Source: Lewinellaceae bacterium (lineage in GTDB: Bacteria; Bacteroidota; Bacteroidia; Chitinophagales; Saprospiraceae). Taken from it: a stretch of 64,000 nt of DNA. The notes under the pieces were generated by a model. The model was not told the origin of the DNA. It searched no databases and saw only the letters and a program-made list of their open reading frames with translations. Shown here in pieces: positions 29,127 to 38,188 of the stretch. The position numbers were made by a program, and so were the translations under genes. The stretch is taken from assembly GCA_016711435.1 (NCBI GenBank), contig JADJSY010000002.1, forward strand, positions 124,001 to 188,000, given 5' to 3'. Position 1 is the first letter of the stretch; every line of letters begins with the position of its first letter.

Positions 29127-29179
29127 TTGCAAATGCCTGATTATCAACACGGATAACCAATAACTAATAACAGATAACC
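29127..29179 (+). repeat. Dispersed element with GATAACC heptads
   Basis: Left part TTTGCAAATGCCTGATTATC resembles the 82-nt element. It ends in GATAACC, AATAACT, AATAACA, GATAACC (29152-29179), five bases from the permease 2 ATG. Confidence 0.88.
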
Positions 29180-29184
29180 AAATC

Positions 29185-31575
29185 ATGCTGCAAAACTACC
29201 TGAAATGCTCGATGCGCGCGCTGCTGAAAAACCCCTTGTTCACGGCGCTGAATGTACTGGGCCTGGCCATAGGCCTCACGGTTTCGCTGTTGTTGTTCCT
29301 GCATGTGCAACACGAATTGTCCTTTGACCGCCACCATACAAAGATCAACCGGATTTACCGGGTGTTACTTCAGATCAAAATGGATGACGTCACACCGGCG
29401 TCCTTAGCCAATGCGCCTATCGGGATCGGCCCGGCGGCGAAAGAAAACATCGCAGCAGTGGAGCAATACGCCCGGTTGTTGAAACACGGGTTTGGCAGAC
29501 CGGCTTTTGTGACTGCCGGCGAACAGAAATTAGTAGAAAAAAGCCTGTACTGGGCCGACTCCAGCCTGCTGGCTATTTTTGACCTGAAAACCGTGGCCGG
29601 CGATTTGTCTATGGCTTTTTCGCAACCCAATACCGTAGCGCTGAGTCGTTCTGCGGCAGTCCGGTATTTCGGCACGGCCAATCCGGTGGGGCGTAGCATC
29701 CGGGTCGACCACATGCAGCCCTTAGAAGTTCGGGCCGTATATGAAGATTTTCCGAACAACTCGACGTTGGACGCTGCGGTCATCGGCTCCTTAGCCTCGG
29801 TCGATGTATCCTATAAAAACAACCCCTGGAGCAATGCCAGTTTTGAAACCTGGTTGTTGCTCGGGCCGGACGCCAGTCCGCAGCACGTACAGGAACAATT
29901 GGCGGTCGTGCTGGATAAAAACGTGCCGAAACCGGATCAGTATTTCAGCATGTCGTTGCAATCGCTGGCCGATGCGCACCTGCACTCTTCCGAGCTGCGC
30001 AACAACTATTCCGAACGGCTGGGCGACCCGAAACAGGTCAATTTACTAGGCATTCTGGCGCTGGCAGTGTTGCTGATCGCATGTTTCAATTATATGAACC
30101 TGACCACGGCGCGTTCGCAATTGCGCTTCCGCGAAGTAGGTATCAACAAAACAATGGGCGCATCGCGGCAGCAACTGGCTTCCCGTTTTTATGTTGACAC
30201 GGCCGTGCTGGTGGGCATATCGCTATTGCTGGCGATGGTTTTGCTGAGCCTGAGCATACCGGCATTCAACCAGTTGGCCGATAAAAAACTGACGCTCCAG
30301 ACCCTGTTTGCGCCCGCGACACTGTGGGCTATTTTTGGTATTACGCTGGGTGTGATCCTGTTTGCAGGTTCTTATCCCGCCATTTTCCTGTCTTCTTTTT
30401 TACCAAAAAATTTGTTGCAAACGGCGTTTCACAAAGACTCCGGCGCAGGTTGGCTGCGGCGTACGCTGGTAACTGCCCAGTTTACCGCATCCGTGGTGCT
30501 GATGATCGGAACAGTAGTGCTGTACCGTCAAATGCAGTTTATTCAACAGAAAAAACTTGGATTTCAGCCGGAACAGGTACTGGCAGTGAATACGACCGCA
30601 GCGGAAGACAAGGGCCAGTTGGACGCTTTGATGCAAAATTTCCGTACGCTGAGCAGTGTGGAAGCCGTATGCCGGGCGCAAACGTACCCGGCAGGGCGGC
30701 CCAGCGGTCGCAGCCTGTACCGCGCTGAAAATGAAGAAAACGGGATGTTGTTGTGGACCAACCACGTTTCGCCCGGCTTTGAAAAAGTGCTCGGCATGAA
30801 GTTGCTGGCCGGCAGTCCGATGCCCGAAAAATATCCCGGCGACACCATCGTACACGTTATCCTGAACAAAACAGCCGTGGATTACCTGAACCTGACGCCC
30901 GAAGAAGCCATCGGCAAAAAAGTGCATTGCCAGTTGGGTTCCAGCGCCTTCATCACGGGCGTACTGGAAGACTTCCATGCAGAATCGCTGCATCACCCCA
31001 TCGGCGCCTATGCGTTCCACGACAGACCGACGGAATCGCGGAATTTAATGCTTGTGAAAATGAACGCGGGCAACCTGCCGGAAACAATGAAGCAGATACA
31101 ATCGGCTTTCCATACTTCCCTGCCGCAGTCGGCTTTTGAATACACTTTCCTCGACGAGCACCTCGATGCCATGTACCGCAGCGAACAGCGCACGGCCCGG
31201 GTGGTTTTTGTGTTCTCGCTGCTGTCCGTCCTGATTTCCTGCCTGGGCCTTTTCGGCTTAGTTGCCTTTGCAGCCGAGCAGCGCCGCAAGGAAATCGGAA
31301 TTCGCCGGGTACTCGGCGCCAGTGTTTCCAGTATAACGACCCTGCTGGCCGGCGATTTTATGAAATTAGTGCTGGTAGCCATTGCATTGGCCGTTCCGCT
31401 GGCCTGGTGGGGCGTGCAGAGCTGGCTCGAAGATTTTGCCTACCACATCGAGGTGCAATGGTGGATGTTTACCGCCGCGGGCGTGCTGGCCATCGCCATT
31501 GCGTTTATGACGGTCGGTTTTCAGGGGCTGCGGGCGGCTTTGGTGAATTCGGTGGAGAGTTTGCGGAATGAGTGA
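29185..31575 (+). CDS. FtsX/MacB-type ABC permease 2
   Basis: 796 residues, intact. Starts MLQNYLKCSMRALLKNPLFTALNVLGLAIG, i.e. cytoplasmic amphipathic helix and first membrane segment, then an extracytoplasmic MacB_PCD domain of roughly 240 residues. Three central helices carry the FREVGINKTMGAS coupling motif; a second periplasmic domain and the last three helices carry RRKEIGIRRVLGAS. The C-terminus is VNSVESLRNE. The two conserved REVGxxK/KEIGxRK loops are where FtsX-type permeases meet their ATPase, but none is encoded here. It follows permease 1 by 125 nt with a heptad element between, so it may have its own expression signal. Confidence 0.9.
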   Translation: MLQNYLKCSMRALLKNPLFTALNVLGLAIGLTVSLLLFLHVQHELSFDRHHTKINRIYRVLLQIKMDDVTPASLANAPIGIGPAAKENIAAVEQYARLLKHGFGRPAFVTAGEQKLVEKSLYWADSSLLAIFDLKTVAGDLSMAFSQPNTVALSRSAAVRYFGTANPVGRSIRVDHMQPLEVRAVYEDFPNNSTLDAAVIGSLASVDVSYKNNPWSNASFETWLLLGPDASPQHVQEQLAVVLDKNVPKPDQYFSMSLQSLADAHLHSSELRNNYSERLGDPKQVNLLGILALAVLLIACFNYMNLTTARSQLRFREVGINKTMGASRQQLASRFYVDTAVLVGISLLLAMVLLSLSIPAFNQLADKKLTLQTLFAPATLWAIFGITLGVILFAGSYPAIFLSSFLPKNLLQTAFHKDSGAGWLRRTLVTAQFTASVVLMIGTVVLYRQMQFIQQKKLGFQPEQVLAVNTTAAEDKGQLDALMQNFRTLSSVEAVCRAQTYPAGRPSGRSLYRAENEENGMLLWTNHVSPGFEKVLGMKLLAGSPMPEKYPGDTIVHVILNKTAVDYLNLTPEEAIGKKVHCQLGSSAFITGVLEDFHAESLHHPIGAYAFHDRPTESRNLMLVKMNAGNLPETMKQIQSAFHTSLPQSAFEYTFLDEHLDAMYRSEQRTARVVFVFSLLSVLISCLGLFGLVAFAAEQRRKEIGIRRVLGASVSSITTLLAGDFMKLVLVAIALAVPLAWWGVQSWLEDFAYHIEVQWWMFTAAGVLAIAIAFMTVGFQGLRAALVNSVESLRNE

Positions 31576-31597
31576 GTGGATAATAGGTTTTTTAATT

Positions 31598-31682
31598 GAT
31601 GAATGATGATTGCCGATTGATAATTGATGATGGGGTGGTATCCTGAACATCATCAATAATCAATCGGCAATTATCATTCATC
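31598..31682. repeat. Inverted heptad array, word GATGATT
   Basis: Arms 31598-31632 and 31648-31682, each exactly five heptads (35 bp), two mismatches, 15-nt loop. Units include GATGAAT, GATGATT, GCCGATT, GATAATT, GATGATG. It lies between convergent genes and is followed by A8. Confidence 0.93.
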
Positions 31683-31695
31683 AAAAAAAAATCTG

Positions 31696-33069
31696 TCAAA
31701 AAACAACCACCTGCCTGACCGCAGTATAATGACCAGCCATACGAATCCGCAACAGGTACAAGCCTTTTGGCAGGTCATTTACCTCTATAGGAGACTGGAA
31801 GACAGGGTTTTGTACCGTTTTTACTATTTTCCCGGATAGATCCATCCATTCTGCTGTTTCCGCTTGCGGACAAACGTCGCATTGTATAAAAATCACGCTG
31901 CCTGCCGGATTGGGAAAAACGGTCAGTTGTTCAAACTCGTCTATTGCCTGGCTGGAAGTGACAACTCCGAAAAAAGAATCCGGGTGCAGTTGACCGCTCT
32001 GTGTTTGTCCGGCTTTTTGATAGCCCAGTAACGTTAGGCTTGAGGTATAGTAACTTCCAAGGAAATTGCTGGAAAACGTATTGGCGGTTTCCCCAATTCC
32101 CATAACAAACGTAGCGCTCCTGACAGGGCCACTTGACGAAGGAGTCGTGACCGTATAAACAGACAACTGAAGGCCTTCTGCCGTATTTTGATAAGCCGTA
32201 GTAACAAAACTATTAGAGAAAGATTCCTTCACTGTACCGGGATAATAGACATACTGCGGATTTAAAATCGTGTAAATCTCTACTTTATCTTCAAAAATGG
32301 TGGTATCCAATTGGGCAGCAACATACTGTTCTCGCCGCATCAATTTACGTACGTTTATCTTGATACTATCGGCTGTGGCGGTTTTTCCCAACACATGGTA
32401 TTTCGTCCAGGATTTACCCGTTAAGTTGTAATTTGAGTTACTGGTTCCATACTGTTCAAAGATGGCGCCGGTCACCCAATCCTGGTAAAAATCACCCAGT
32501 ACGGGCAGTTGCACACCTATATCCTGTCCTTCCAGACCAATCAAGGTTTGACTTTCCAGATAAAGTACACCAAAGTTTTTGGACAGCCTGATCACTTTTC
32601 CATCAGACAGGGAGATCGTTTTGATAGAATCCGGGAGACCCCAGCATAGCGTGTCTTTTTGTTCGGTTACGGTGGCTGTGACCCCTGGTTTATATTCCCA
32701 GGATGCACCGATGTTGGCTTTGGTATGCAAGATGGTGTTGACCTGTGGATATGTGAAATCGGTAATGGGCTTAAAGCGACATTCATAGACCGAGCCGGGA
32801 TGTTTCACGATCGTATCGCCCAGTATATTACCGACCAAACCCACGTATGGACTAGACGAGAATGTAACACCCTTTTTAGGCGACAACCAGAAAACAGAAT
32901 CGGCGCCAAGCGCTGAAGCGCCATCAACCCAAATAGTGTTGGTGACGAAAGAGGCTCCGTTTATCTGAAAGTTGTATTTGCTTCCCGCGAGCACCAGGTT
33001 CCAGTCCTGGGCAAATAGTGGCAAGGAGAACAAGCAGCAAATACCGAGTACAAATGCAGATTTCTTCAT
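31696..33069 (-). CDS. Secreted protein with T9SS C-terminal sorting domain
   Basis: A protein of 457 residues from the second Met (33069), which gives a clean signal peptide (MKKSAFVLGICCLFSLPLFAQ); the first Met at 33078 is also possible. The central 350 residues are beta-rich with many Thr/Val/Tyr and no catalytic motif I recognise. The last 75 residues form a type A T9SS sorting domain: FPNPAGSVIFIQ, EWMDLSGKIVKT and LPKGLYLLRI followed by a basic end (VRQVVVF). The protein should cross the outer membrane through the type IX system and be anchored or released. Function of the main body is unknown. It is separated from the next T9SS gene by an IS-end-like inverted repeat. Confidence 0.85.
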   Translation of the reverse strand: MKKSAFVLGICCLFSLPLFAQDWNLVLAGSKYNFQINGASFVTNTIWVDGASALGADSVFWLSPKKGVTFSSSPYVGLVGNILGDTIVKHPGSVYECRFKPITDFTYPQVNTILHTKANIGASWEYKPGVTATVTEQKDTLCWGLPDSIKTISLSDGKVIRLSKNFGVLYLESQTLIGLEGQDIGVQLPVLGDFYQDWVTGAIFEQYGTSNSNYNLTGKSWTKYHVLGKTATADSIKINVRKLMRREQYVAAQLDTTIFEDKVEIYTILNPQYVYYPGTVKESFSNSFVTTAYQNTAEGLQLSVYTVTTPSSSGPVRSATFVMGIGETANTFSSNFLGSYYTSSLTLLGYQKAGQTQSGQLHPDSFFGVVTSSQAIDEFEQLTVFPNPAGSVIFIQCDVCPQAETAEWMDLSGKIVKTVQNPVFQSPIEVNDLPKGLYLLRIRMAGHYTAVRQVVVF

Positions 33070-33109
33070 TAAATTCATTAGAGTTTATGAACACAAAAAA
33101 ACCATTGAT

Positions 33110-33208
33110 GGGAGTGTTCAAATAAGTGTGGTGTGGCACACCTCTATCTTAATTGTGATAATCAATTAATTACGTGAGGTATGCCACACCACTTATTCGA
33201 ACACTCCC
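33110..33208. repeat. Inverted repeat GGGAGTGTTCAAATAAG..GGCACACCT
   Basis: Arms 33110-33143 and 33177-33208 with a 2-nt length difference, related to the pair at 26171-26261 in both its outer (AGTGTTCA) and inner (GGCACACCT) parts. It lies between two minus-strand T9SS genes. Confidence 0.8.
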
Positions 33209-33233
33209 AAAGATCGTTTGCTTCTGAAAAATG

Positions 33234-33725
33234 TTACTGTGTAACTTTGGTTACGACAAAAGTTGCGCCCTGTTTTTCTTTCATTGAATAACAGTGTAAA
33301 TAATAGACGCCCGCAGGAAAGTTCCGGAATGAAAGTGGGCTGATATTTTCTCCTGCCGACAGGGACAAACGGGTATCCATCACTTGTTTGCCCAACGCGT
33401 CAAAAACGGTCACATTCAATTCCATTTCCGTTTCAAACTGGCTTTTCAATTGCAAGTCTATCGTTACCGGATTCGGAAAAATGGCCAGCGATCCATCCGG
33501 GAACGCCGGGGTGGCAGTAGAAATCGTCCCGAAGAACGGCTGGTGAAAGCCTTGTGTGACGATCAGGGAAGCATTCTGCGCGGTATTGACAGCAGTCATT
33601 TCGCCTACTGTCCAGTCTATTTGTATATCGCCGATGCTACCTGACCGGGAGCCTGCCGAAAGCGCCTCTTGTGCCTTGCTTTGCAGGCAAAACAGCAGGA
33701 AGAGGAAAAATATGGAGTGTTTCAT
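33234..33725 (-). CDS. Small secreted T9SS-sorted protein
   Basis: A 163-residue protein. The signal peptide MKHSIFFLFLLFCLQSKAQ is followed by about 50 residues (GSIGDIQIDWTVGEMTAVNT..ASLIVTQGFHQP). That segment resembles a short N-terminal module often found before T9SS tails in Bacteroidota. Residues about 80-163 are a type A sorting domain: LAIFPNPVTIDLQLK, NVTVFDALGKQVMDT and FPAGVYYLHCYS. No enzymatic domain fits in the space, so it may be a structural or adhesive surface protein. It ends 12 nt after the start side of the large collagen-like gene's stop and is probably co-transcribed with it. Confidence 0.85.
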   Translation of the reverse strand: MKHSIFFLFLLFCLQSKAQEALSAGSRSGSIGDIQIDWTVGEMTAVNTAQNASLIVTQGFHQPFFGTISTATPAFPDGSLAIFPNPVTIDLQLKSQFETEMELNVTVFDALGKQVMDTRLSLSAGENISPLSFRNFPAGVYYLHCYSMKEKQGATFVVTKVTQ

Positions 33726-33736
33726 AAGGAGCAGAT

Positions 33737-36700
33737 TTAGTCTTTAGTCATGTGTTTTTCCAATTGTTGCAGGCGCGTTTCCAAAGCCCGGTTTTGCTGT
33801 TCCAGACGACTCAGCCTTGCTTCCAAATCTGTTTTTTCGGCCTTCATAGCGGCTATCTGTTGTTGTTGTTCCTGGATGGCTTTCAGGGCAACAACGCTCA
33901 TGCTGCCGTAATTGACGGATAGCATGGTTTCGCCAGCTCGGTTGGGTGTATCCTCTACCAATTCCGGGAATTCGGTTTGCAATTCCTGCGCAAAGAACCC
34001 GATGCGACGCAGGCCATTACTTTCCGTAGTCATTTCATAAGACAATGGGCGTAAGCGACCGATGCGGTCCAGTACAGTAGCCATGGGCAATTCATTGCGT
34101 TTCAGACGGCGATCAGAATTGATCCACATACCAGCAGCATTCAGTTGAGCATATGTTCCGGTGCCGGATAAAAAGTTCAGGTTTCCGTCGGCATAAATTT
34201 CCCAATTGCTTGTATTGCTAGCGTTCTCTATGTTTAGCCCGAAATTGCTCAGACCCTGCCCTTTTATTTTCAGGGAATAACTGCCCGGAGAAGCCGTTCC
34301 AATGGCGGCCTTTCCCAGGGCAACCAATGCGGTACCGGTTCCTGAATTCGACTCAAAATAGCCGCCAATACCCGTTTGAGCGATACCTTCAACAGCAGTA
34401 CCTGCAGCGGTAAAGGCTTCAAAACCTTTTACATTGGTACCCAGCGGGTGTGCGCCGAAACTGGCAGTACCTTCCGCAATGTCGATGTGTGCGCCATAAT
34501 TGAATTCGCCGCCGGCAATACCGATACCATCCAGGAATGAAGTGGCTCCTGTGCCGATATTCAGTTGGGCTGAATTGCCGGTGCTGGCAATGTTTACGCG
34601 TTGATTTGTACTGATAGATGCGCCGCTAGGGTTGAGATTCAACACTTGAATAATCGGATCAATAGAAAAGCCGATAAAATCATTGGTGGGGGCTTGTACC
34701 ACAAGTCCGGCACGTGTTGCTTCGATGTTCAGGCCCTGGGCAGCTACGAAGGAACCTCCGATGCCCAGATCGCCATTTGCCATCCCTTTTACCCCTATAC
34801 CTAAAGATGTTGATCCTCCTTCTGCATAGCCCATTACCCCTATTCTTTGGTCGCTGTCGCCTTCTGCCGTACCATACACGCCCACGCCGAAATCTGAACC
34901 TCCGTTGTGGCGACCCACCAGACCCATGCCATATGTAGAGAAGCCGCTTATTCCGTCATTATATGCGTGTCCGCCCTCCGCTTCGGAGAAAAGCCCCACG
35001 CTGGAGTTAGACTTGAAATATCCAGCCATAGGCAGTAAGGTGGAGCCGTAGTATTTATCATAAAAATTGGCAATCGTCAGGTATGTGGACATGGGATTGT
35101 CTGTCCGTTCAGCCCAAATACCTTTGTTGCCGCCCGTGAAACGACCGCCAATCCCGAAGCCTTTATCCCCCGGAATAGTCGCATTGGAGGGTACGCCTCT
35201 GCCTTCCACACCCACTCCATTAAAACTACCATTGCCGGCATAATTGCCGCGAACGCCTGCCGAAGTGTTATCCTGATACAAAGCCGCGCCGGATAGGCCT
35301 GTGCTTTGGCCTGTACCAATCACCCCTGTTCCACCGGTAAAATTACCCGCCGGACCAAGATTGCTGGATGTAACTAAGATGCCCTGCAAACCACCCTCGA
35401 CAATAATACCCGTACCTCCTGCATGTACTTCGATACCATCACCGGAATCCAGAAAAGGCTCATTCTCAATATACAGTCCTACCGGATTGGTAAAAGAAGG
35501 TGCTGTACCCTGTACTAAAATCTCTACGGCATGACTACCGTTGGTGGTATTATTGGTTTTAAAAGTAGCCGTTTTACTTGCGTTCTGTCCATCTACGGTC
35601 AGCACCGTTTGTGCTTCGACTGTCGCGCTTCCCGGTGTACGCGAAATCAGTACCTGATCGATCGCATCCAAATTGTGCGCGATGGATGGCGAAAAAATAT
35701 TGTTATTCCAGATAGTGGCGCTCGTACTGCCTCCTGAAGCAGGCGCCCAGGTGGTACCATTCCAGCTGAGTACCTGACCTGTCGCAGCACCACTTTGGGC
35801 GATTTTAGTGCCCGTGACTGCGCCATTGGCTATTTCCGTTGTGCCAACGGCACTGGCCGCTATCTGAAGGTTGTTAAACGGTCCGGTTACATCTCCGGAG
35901 GCTATGCTACTTGTCGTCAAATCATCTGCGGCATTCGTATCGCCTGTATTAATGATGGTTGTACCCGTGATACTGATCCCCGTTCCTGCGGAATAGGTCG
36001 GGCCGGCAGGACCGGTTGCGCCAACTGGACCCTGTGGACCGGTTGCACCAACTGGACCGGTTGCGCCAGTCTCCCCAGTCAGACCTTGTGGGCCTGATGC
36101 GCCAATCGGGCCTTGCGGGCCGGTTGCTCCGGTCAGGCCAATCGGGCCTTGCGGGCCGGTTGCCCCGGTCAGGCCAATCGGGCCTTGCGGGCCGGTTGCC
36201 CCGGTCAGGCCAATCGGGCCTTGCGGGCCGGTTGCTCCGGTCAGGCCAATCGGGCCTTGCGGGCCGGTGGCTCCGGTCAGGCCAATCGGGCCTTGTGAGC
36301 CGGTTGCTCCGGTCAGGCCAATCGGGCCTTGCGGGCCGGTTGCTCCGGTCAGGCCAATCGGGCCTTGAGGGCCAGGAGGCAACGTAACGGACCCGCCACT
36401 TTGGGAGAGTGATATTGTATTGCCCGAGATGGAAATTGTTTGTAGCTCATTGGTTACCGAACCGTCAATTTCGGCGGGCAAGGTCACCGTATTACCGTTT
36501 GTTATACTCAGTTGATTACCTGTCAGGTTAAGAATTTGGGCATCTGTTCCGCTGGAAGGCGGCAAGGTAACAGAGCCGCCGCCATTGGAGAGTGAAATAA
36601 CATTGGATGAAATACTAAGTTGCTGATTATCAATATCATTTCCGGGTAACCAGGCAGTTCCATTCCACTTGAGTACCTGGCTGTTGGTAGCTCCTTGTGG

Positions 36701-37378
36701 AGCAATTTGGAGTGGATTAGCCGCCGTCCCGTTTCCGGAAAGTGTACTGCCTGTGATCGCCGTCTGCGTACCCCAGTTATCACCGCCCGGGCCACTTGAA
36801 AGTGTGGCAGCCTCCCAGCGACCGGCGGGCTGATTCCAGCGCAGCACCTGGCCGTCTGTCGGCATAGTATTGCTCACGTCTTTGCCTTGCAGGCGCGATA
36901 CGGTTGTATTGTTAGCAGTACCTGTCACATCTCCGCTAATATCAACAGGTGCAGATAGCGCTGTAGCCACAGCCGCATGCTGGGCTTCCAGCGCGTATGG
37001 TACAGAGATCAACTGAGCCGGAACACCTACCTGCGTATAGGCGCTCCCGCCGGAAGGGTCGATTTCTACCTTCAGGAAGTGGTTGTTTGCTTCCCATCCT
37101 ATCAGTGCGAAATTACCGCTTACCGCTGTTCCTTGTCCAATTTGTGCTGTAAAAAGTCCGAATTGATTGGTGGTAATGCTATGGGTTTCGGCATACACTG
37201 TAGTGCCGGAAGCATTGTCGGCGAGGATAGACAAGCGGAGACTGATCGCTTGAGCCGGCAGTGGCGTTCCAACGGTATTCCGTGCTACGCCCTGGTAATT
37301 AAAGGCTTGTGGAGCCTGTGCCTGGACATTACCCGCAAGCAGGAAGAATAAAAGAGTGATGAGAAGTGGTTGTTTCAT
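33737..37378 (-). CDS. Collagen-like surface protein with C-terminal S74 chaperone domain
   Basis: A protein of 1213 residues from the ATG at 37378 (signal peptide MKQPLLITLLFFLLAGNVQAQ); the upstream open frame lacks signal features. It begins with PQAFNYQGVARNTVGTPLP, a common opening in Bacteroidota fibre-like proteins. A collagen-like Gly-X-Y region around residues 340-480 includes eight GPQGPIG units of 12 residues (36-nt repeats at 36101-36370). A long Gly-rich beta region (GxGVxG repeats) follows. The C-terminus has SDRRLKRNELPM and RRIGFFAQELQTEFPELV, the intramolecular chaperone/auto-peptidase S74 of tail spikes, then a coiled coil (QQQQIAAMKAEKTDLEARL). It should form a trimeric surface fibre that self-cleaves or folds via S74. 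Confidence 0.9.
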   Translation of the reverse strand: MKQPLLITLLFFLLAGNVQAQAPQAFNYQGVARNTVGTPLPAQAISLRLSILADNASGTTVYAETHSITTNQFGLFTAQIGQGTAVSGNFALIGWEANNHFLKVEIDPSGGSAYTQVGVPAQLISVPYALEAQHAAVATALSAPVDISGDVTGTANNTTVSRLQGKDVSNTMPTDGQVLRWNQPAGRWEAATLSSGPGGDNWGTQTAITGSTLSGNGTAANPLQIAPQGATNSQVLKWNGTAWLPGNDIDNQQLSISSNVISLSNGGGSVTLPPSSGTDAQILNLTGNQLSITNGNTVTLPAEIDGSVTNELQTISISGNTISLSQSGGSVTLPPGPQGPIGLTGATGPQGPIGLTGATGSQGPIGLTGATGPQGPIGLTGATGPQGPIGLTGATGPQGPIGLTGATGPQGPIGLTGATGPQGPIGASGPQGLTGETGATGPVGATGPQGPVGATGPAGPTYSAGTGISITGTTIINTGDTNAADDLTTSSIASGDVTGPFNNLQIAASAVGTTEIANGAVTGTKIAQSGAATGQVLSWNGTTWAPASGGSTSATIWNNNIFSPSIAHNLDAIDQVLISRTPGSATVEAQTVLTVDGQNASKTATFKTNNTTNGSHAVEILVQGTAPSFTNPVGLYIENEPFLDSGDGIEVHAGGTGIIVEGGLQGILVTSSNLGPAGNFTGGTGVIGTGQSTGLSGAALYQDNTSAGVRGNYAGNGSFNGVGVEGRGVPSNATIPGDKGFGIGGRFTGGNKGIWAERTDNPMSTYLTIANFYDKYYGSTLLPMAGYFKSNSSVGLFSEAEGGHAYNDGISGFSTYGMGLVGRHNGGSDFGVGVYGTAEGDSDQRIGVMGYAEGGSTSLGIGVKGMANGDLGIGGSFVAAQGLNIEATRAGLVVQAPTNDFIGFSIDPIIQVLNLNPSGASISTNQRVNIASTGNSAQLNIGTGATSFLDGIGIAGGEFNYGAHIDIAEGTASFGAHPLGTNVKGFEAFTAAGTAVEGIAQTGIGGYFESNSGTGTALVALGKAAIGTASPGSYSLKIKGQGLSNFGLNIENASNTSNWEIYADGNLNFLSGTGTYAQLNAAGMWINSDRRLKRNELPMATVLDRIGRLRPLSYEMTTESNGLRRIGFFAQELQTEFPELVEDTPNRAGETMLSVNYGSMSVVALKAIQEQQQQIAAMKAEKTDLEARLSRLEQQNRALETRLQQLEKHMTKD
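36101..36388. repeat. 36-nt coding tandem repeat (collagen-like)
   Basis: Eight units starting GCCAATCGGG at exact 36-nt steps (36101 to 36353), encoding GPQGPIGLTGAT on the minus strand. Copies differ by single bases, so length variation by slippage or recombination is plausible. Confidence 0.95.
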
Positions 37379-37521
37379 GTTGTAGTAGATAAGGTAGGTT
37401 AATTGTTTAAGTAATGAATTACCTGCTTGTATTGTGAACACCCAGGGCATTATATTTTGACAAAATTATAAAATATGTTTTGGGTTCTTACTGCAAAACA
37501 CACCCTTCCAACAATATAAAA

Positions 37522-37705
37522 TCACCACGCTTTACCAACGGTCGGGAATGGTTTAGGAATGGCGGGAAAATAGTGTTGCCATTGTACCACTAAACGCCCC
37601 ATGCTGTTTCCGATCCTTACGTGATACAAACCTGGCGGCAGCCTGGGCAAAAGTGGAAAAGGAAAGCAGGAGGCAAAAAAGAGCGAAACAGGCAGTTTTT
37701 TTCAT
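37522..37705 (-). pseudogene. Remnant: signal peptide joined out of frame to a T9SS tail
   Basis: From the ATG at 37705 the frame gives MKKTACFALFCLLLSFSTFAQ, a clear signal peptide. One frame over, directly after it, comes LPPGLYHVRIGNSMGRLVVQ, the end of a type A sorting domain, running to a stop at 37522. The central part of the gene is missing and the two ends are out of frame by one base. It is either an internally deleted T9SS gene or a collapsed assembly; the poly-G block 95 nt away makes the latter possible. Confidence 0.65.
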
Positions 37706-37800
37706 TGGGTAGATTTAAAAGGTTCAGTCGTTGATTAATGTTCCAAATCGTAAACACAAATATAGCATTTGCGAAGAAATTTTCTAAACAACTATTCGCA

Positions 37801-38050
37801 GGGGGGCCAAAAGGGGGGCCCCCCCCCCAACCAAAACCCACCCTAAATTAATTTAAAAAAAAAAAGGGGGGGGGGGGGGGGGGGGGGGGCCCCCGCCCAA
37901 AAACCCCCCAAACGGGGAAAAAAAAAAAAAAGGGGGGGGGGGGGGGGGGGCCCCGCAGCCAACCCAAAACGGACCAAAACCCCCAAAAAAGGAAAAAAAA
38001 AGAAAAAGGGGGGGGGGGGGGGGGGGGGGGAAAAAAAAAAAGCGGGAGGG
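37801..38050. repeat. Poly-G/poly-A low-complexity stretch
   Basis: Three blocks with G runs of about 20 or more, separated by A and C runs. As at 10.96 kb it has no relation to neighbouring DNA and is probably a sequencing artefact. Confidence 0.85.
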
Positions 38051-38188
38051 GGGCGACCCTTGTGGTCGCCCTACGGCATCTACGGTTTAAGCAGACAAAG
38101 CCTGGTTTGGTCGATAATTGTCACCATCATGCAACATTACAAGGCCTTTACGGTCATTAGCCTGCTTATCCACCATTTTTCTCTCCGT

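Larger units (their letters stand above)
37379..38188. other. Spacer with T9SS remnant and poly-G stretch
   Basis: About 810 nt without an intact gene. It holds a minus-strand T9SS remnant (37522-37705), a poly-G/poly-A low-complexity stretch (37801-38050), and the leader of the TonB receptor, where GGGCGACC/GGTCGCCC forms a short hairpin (about 38051-38070). Confidence 0.75.

Noticed and set aside
36101..36388. Regular 36-nt repeats resembling a CRISPR array
   Set aside because: There are no spacers; the units are contiguous and encode collagen-like Gly-X-Y repeats in frame.
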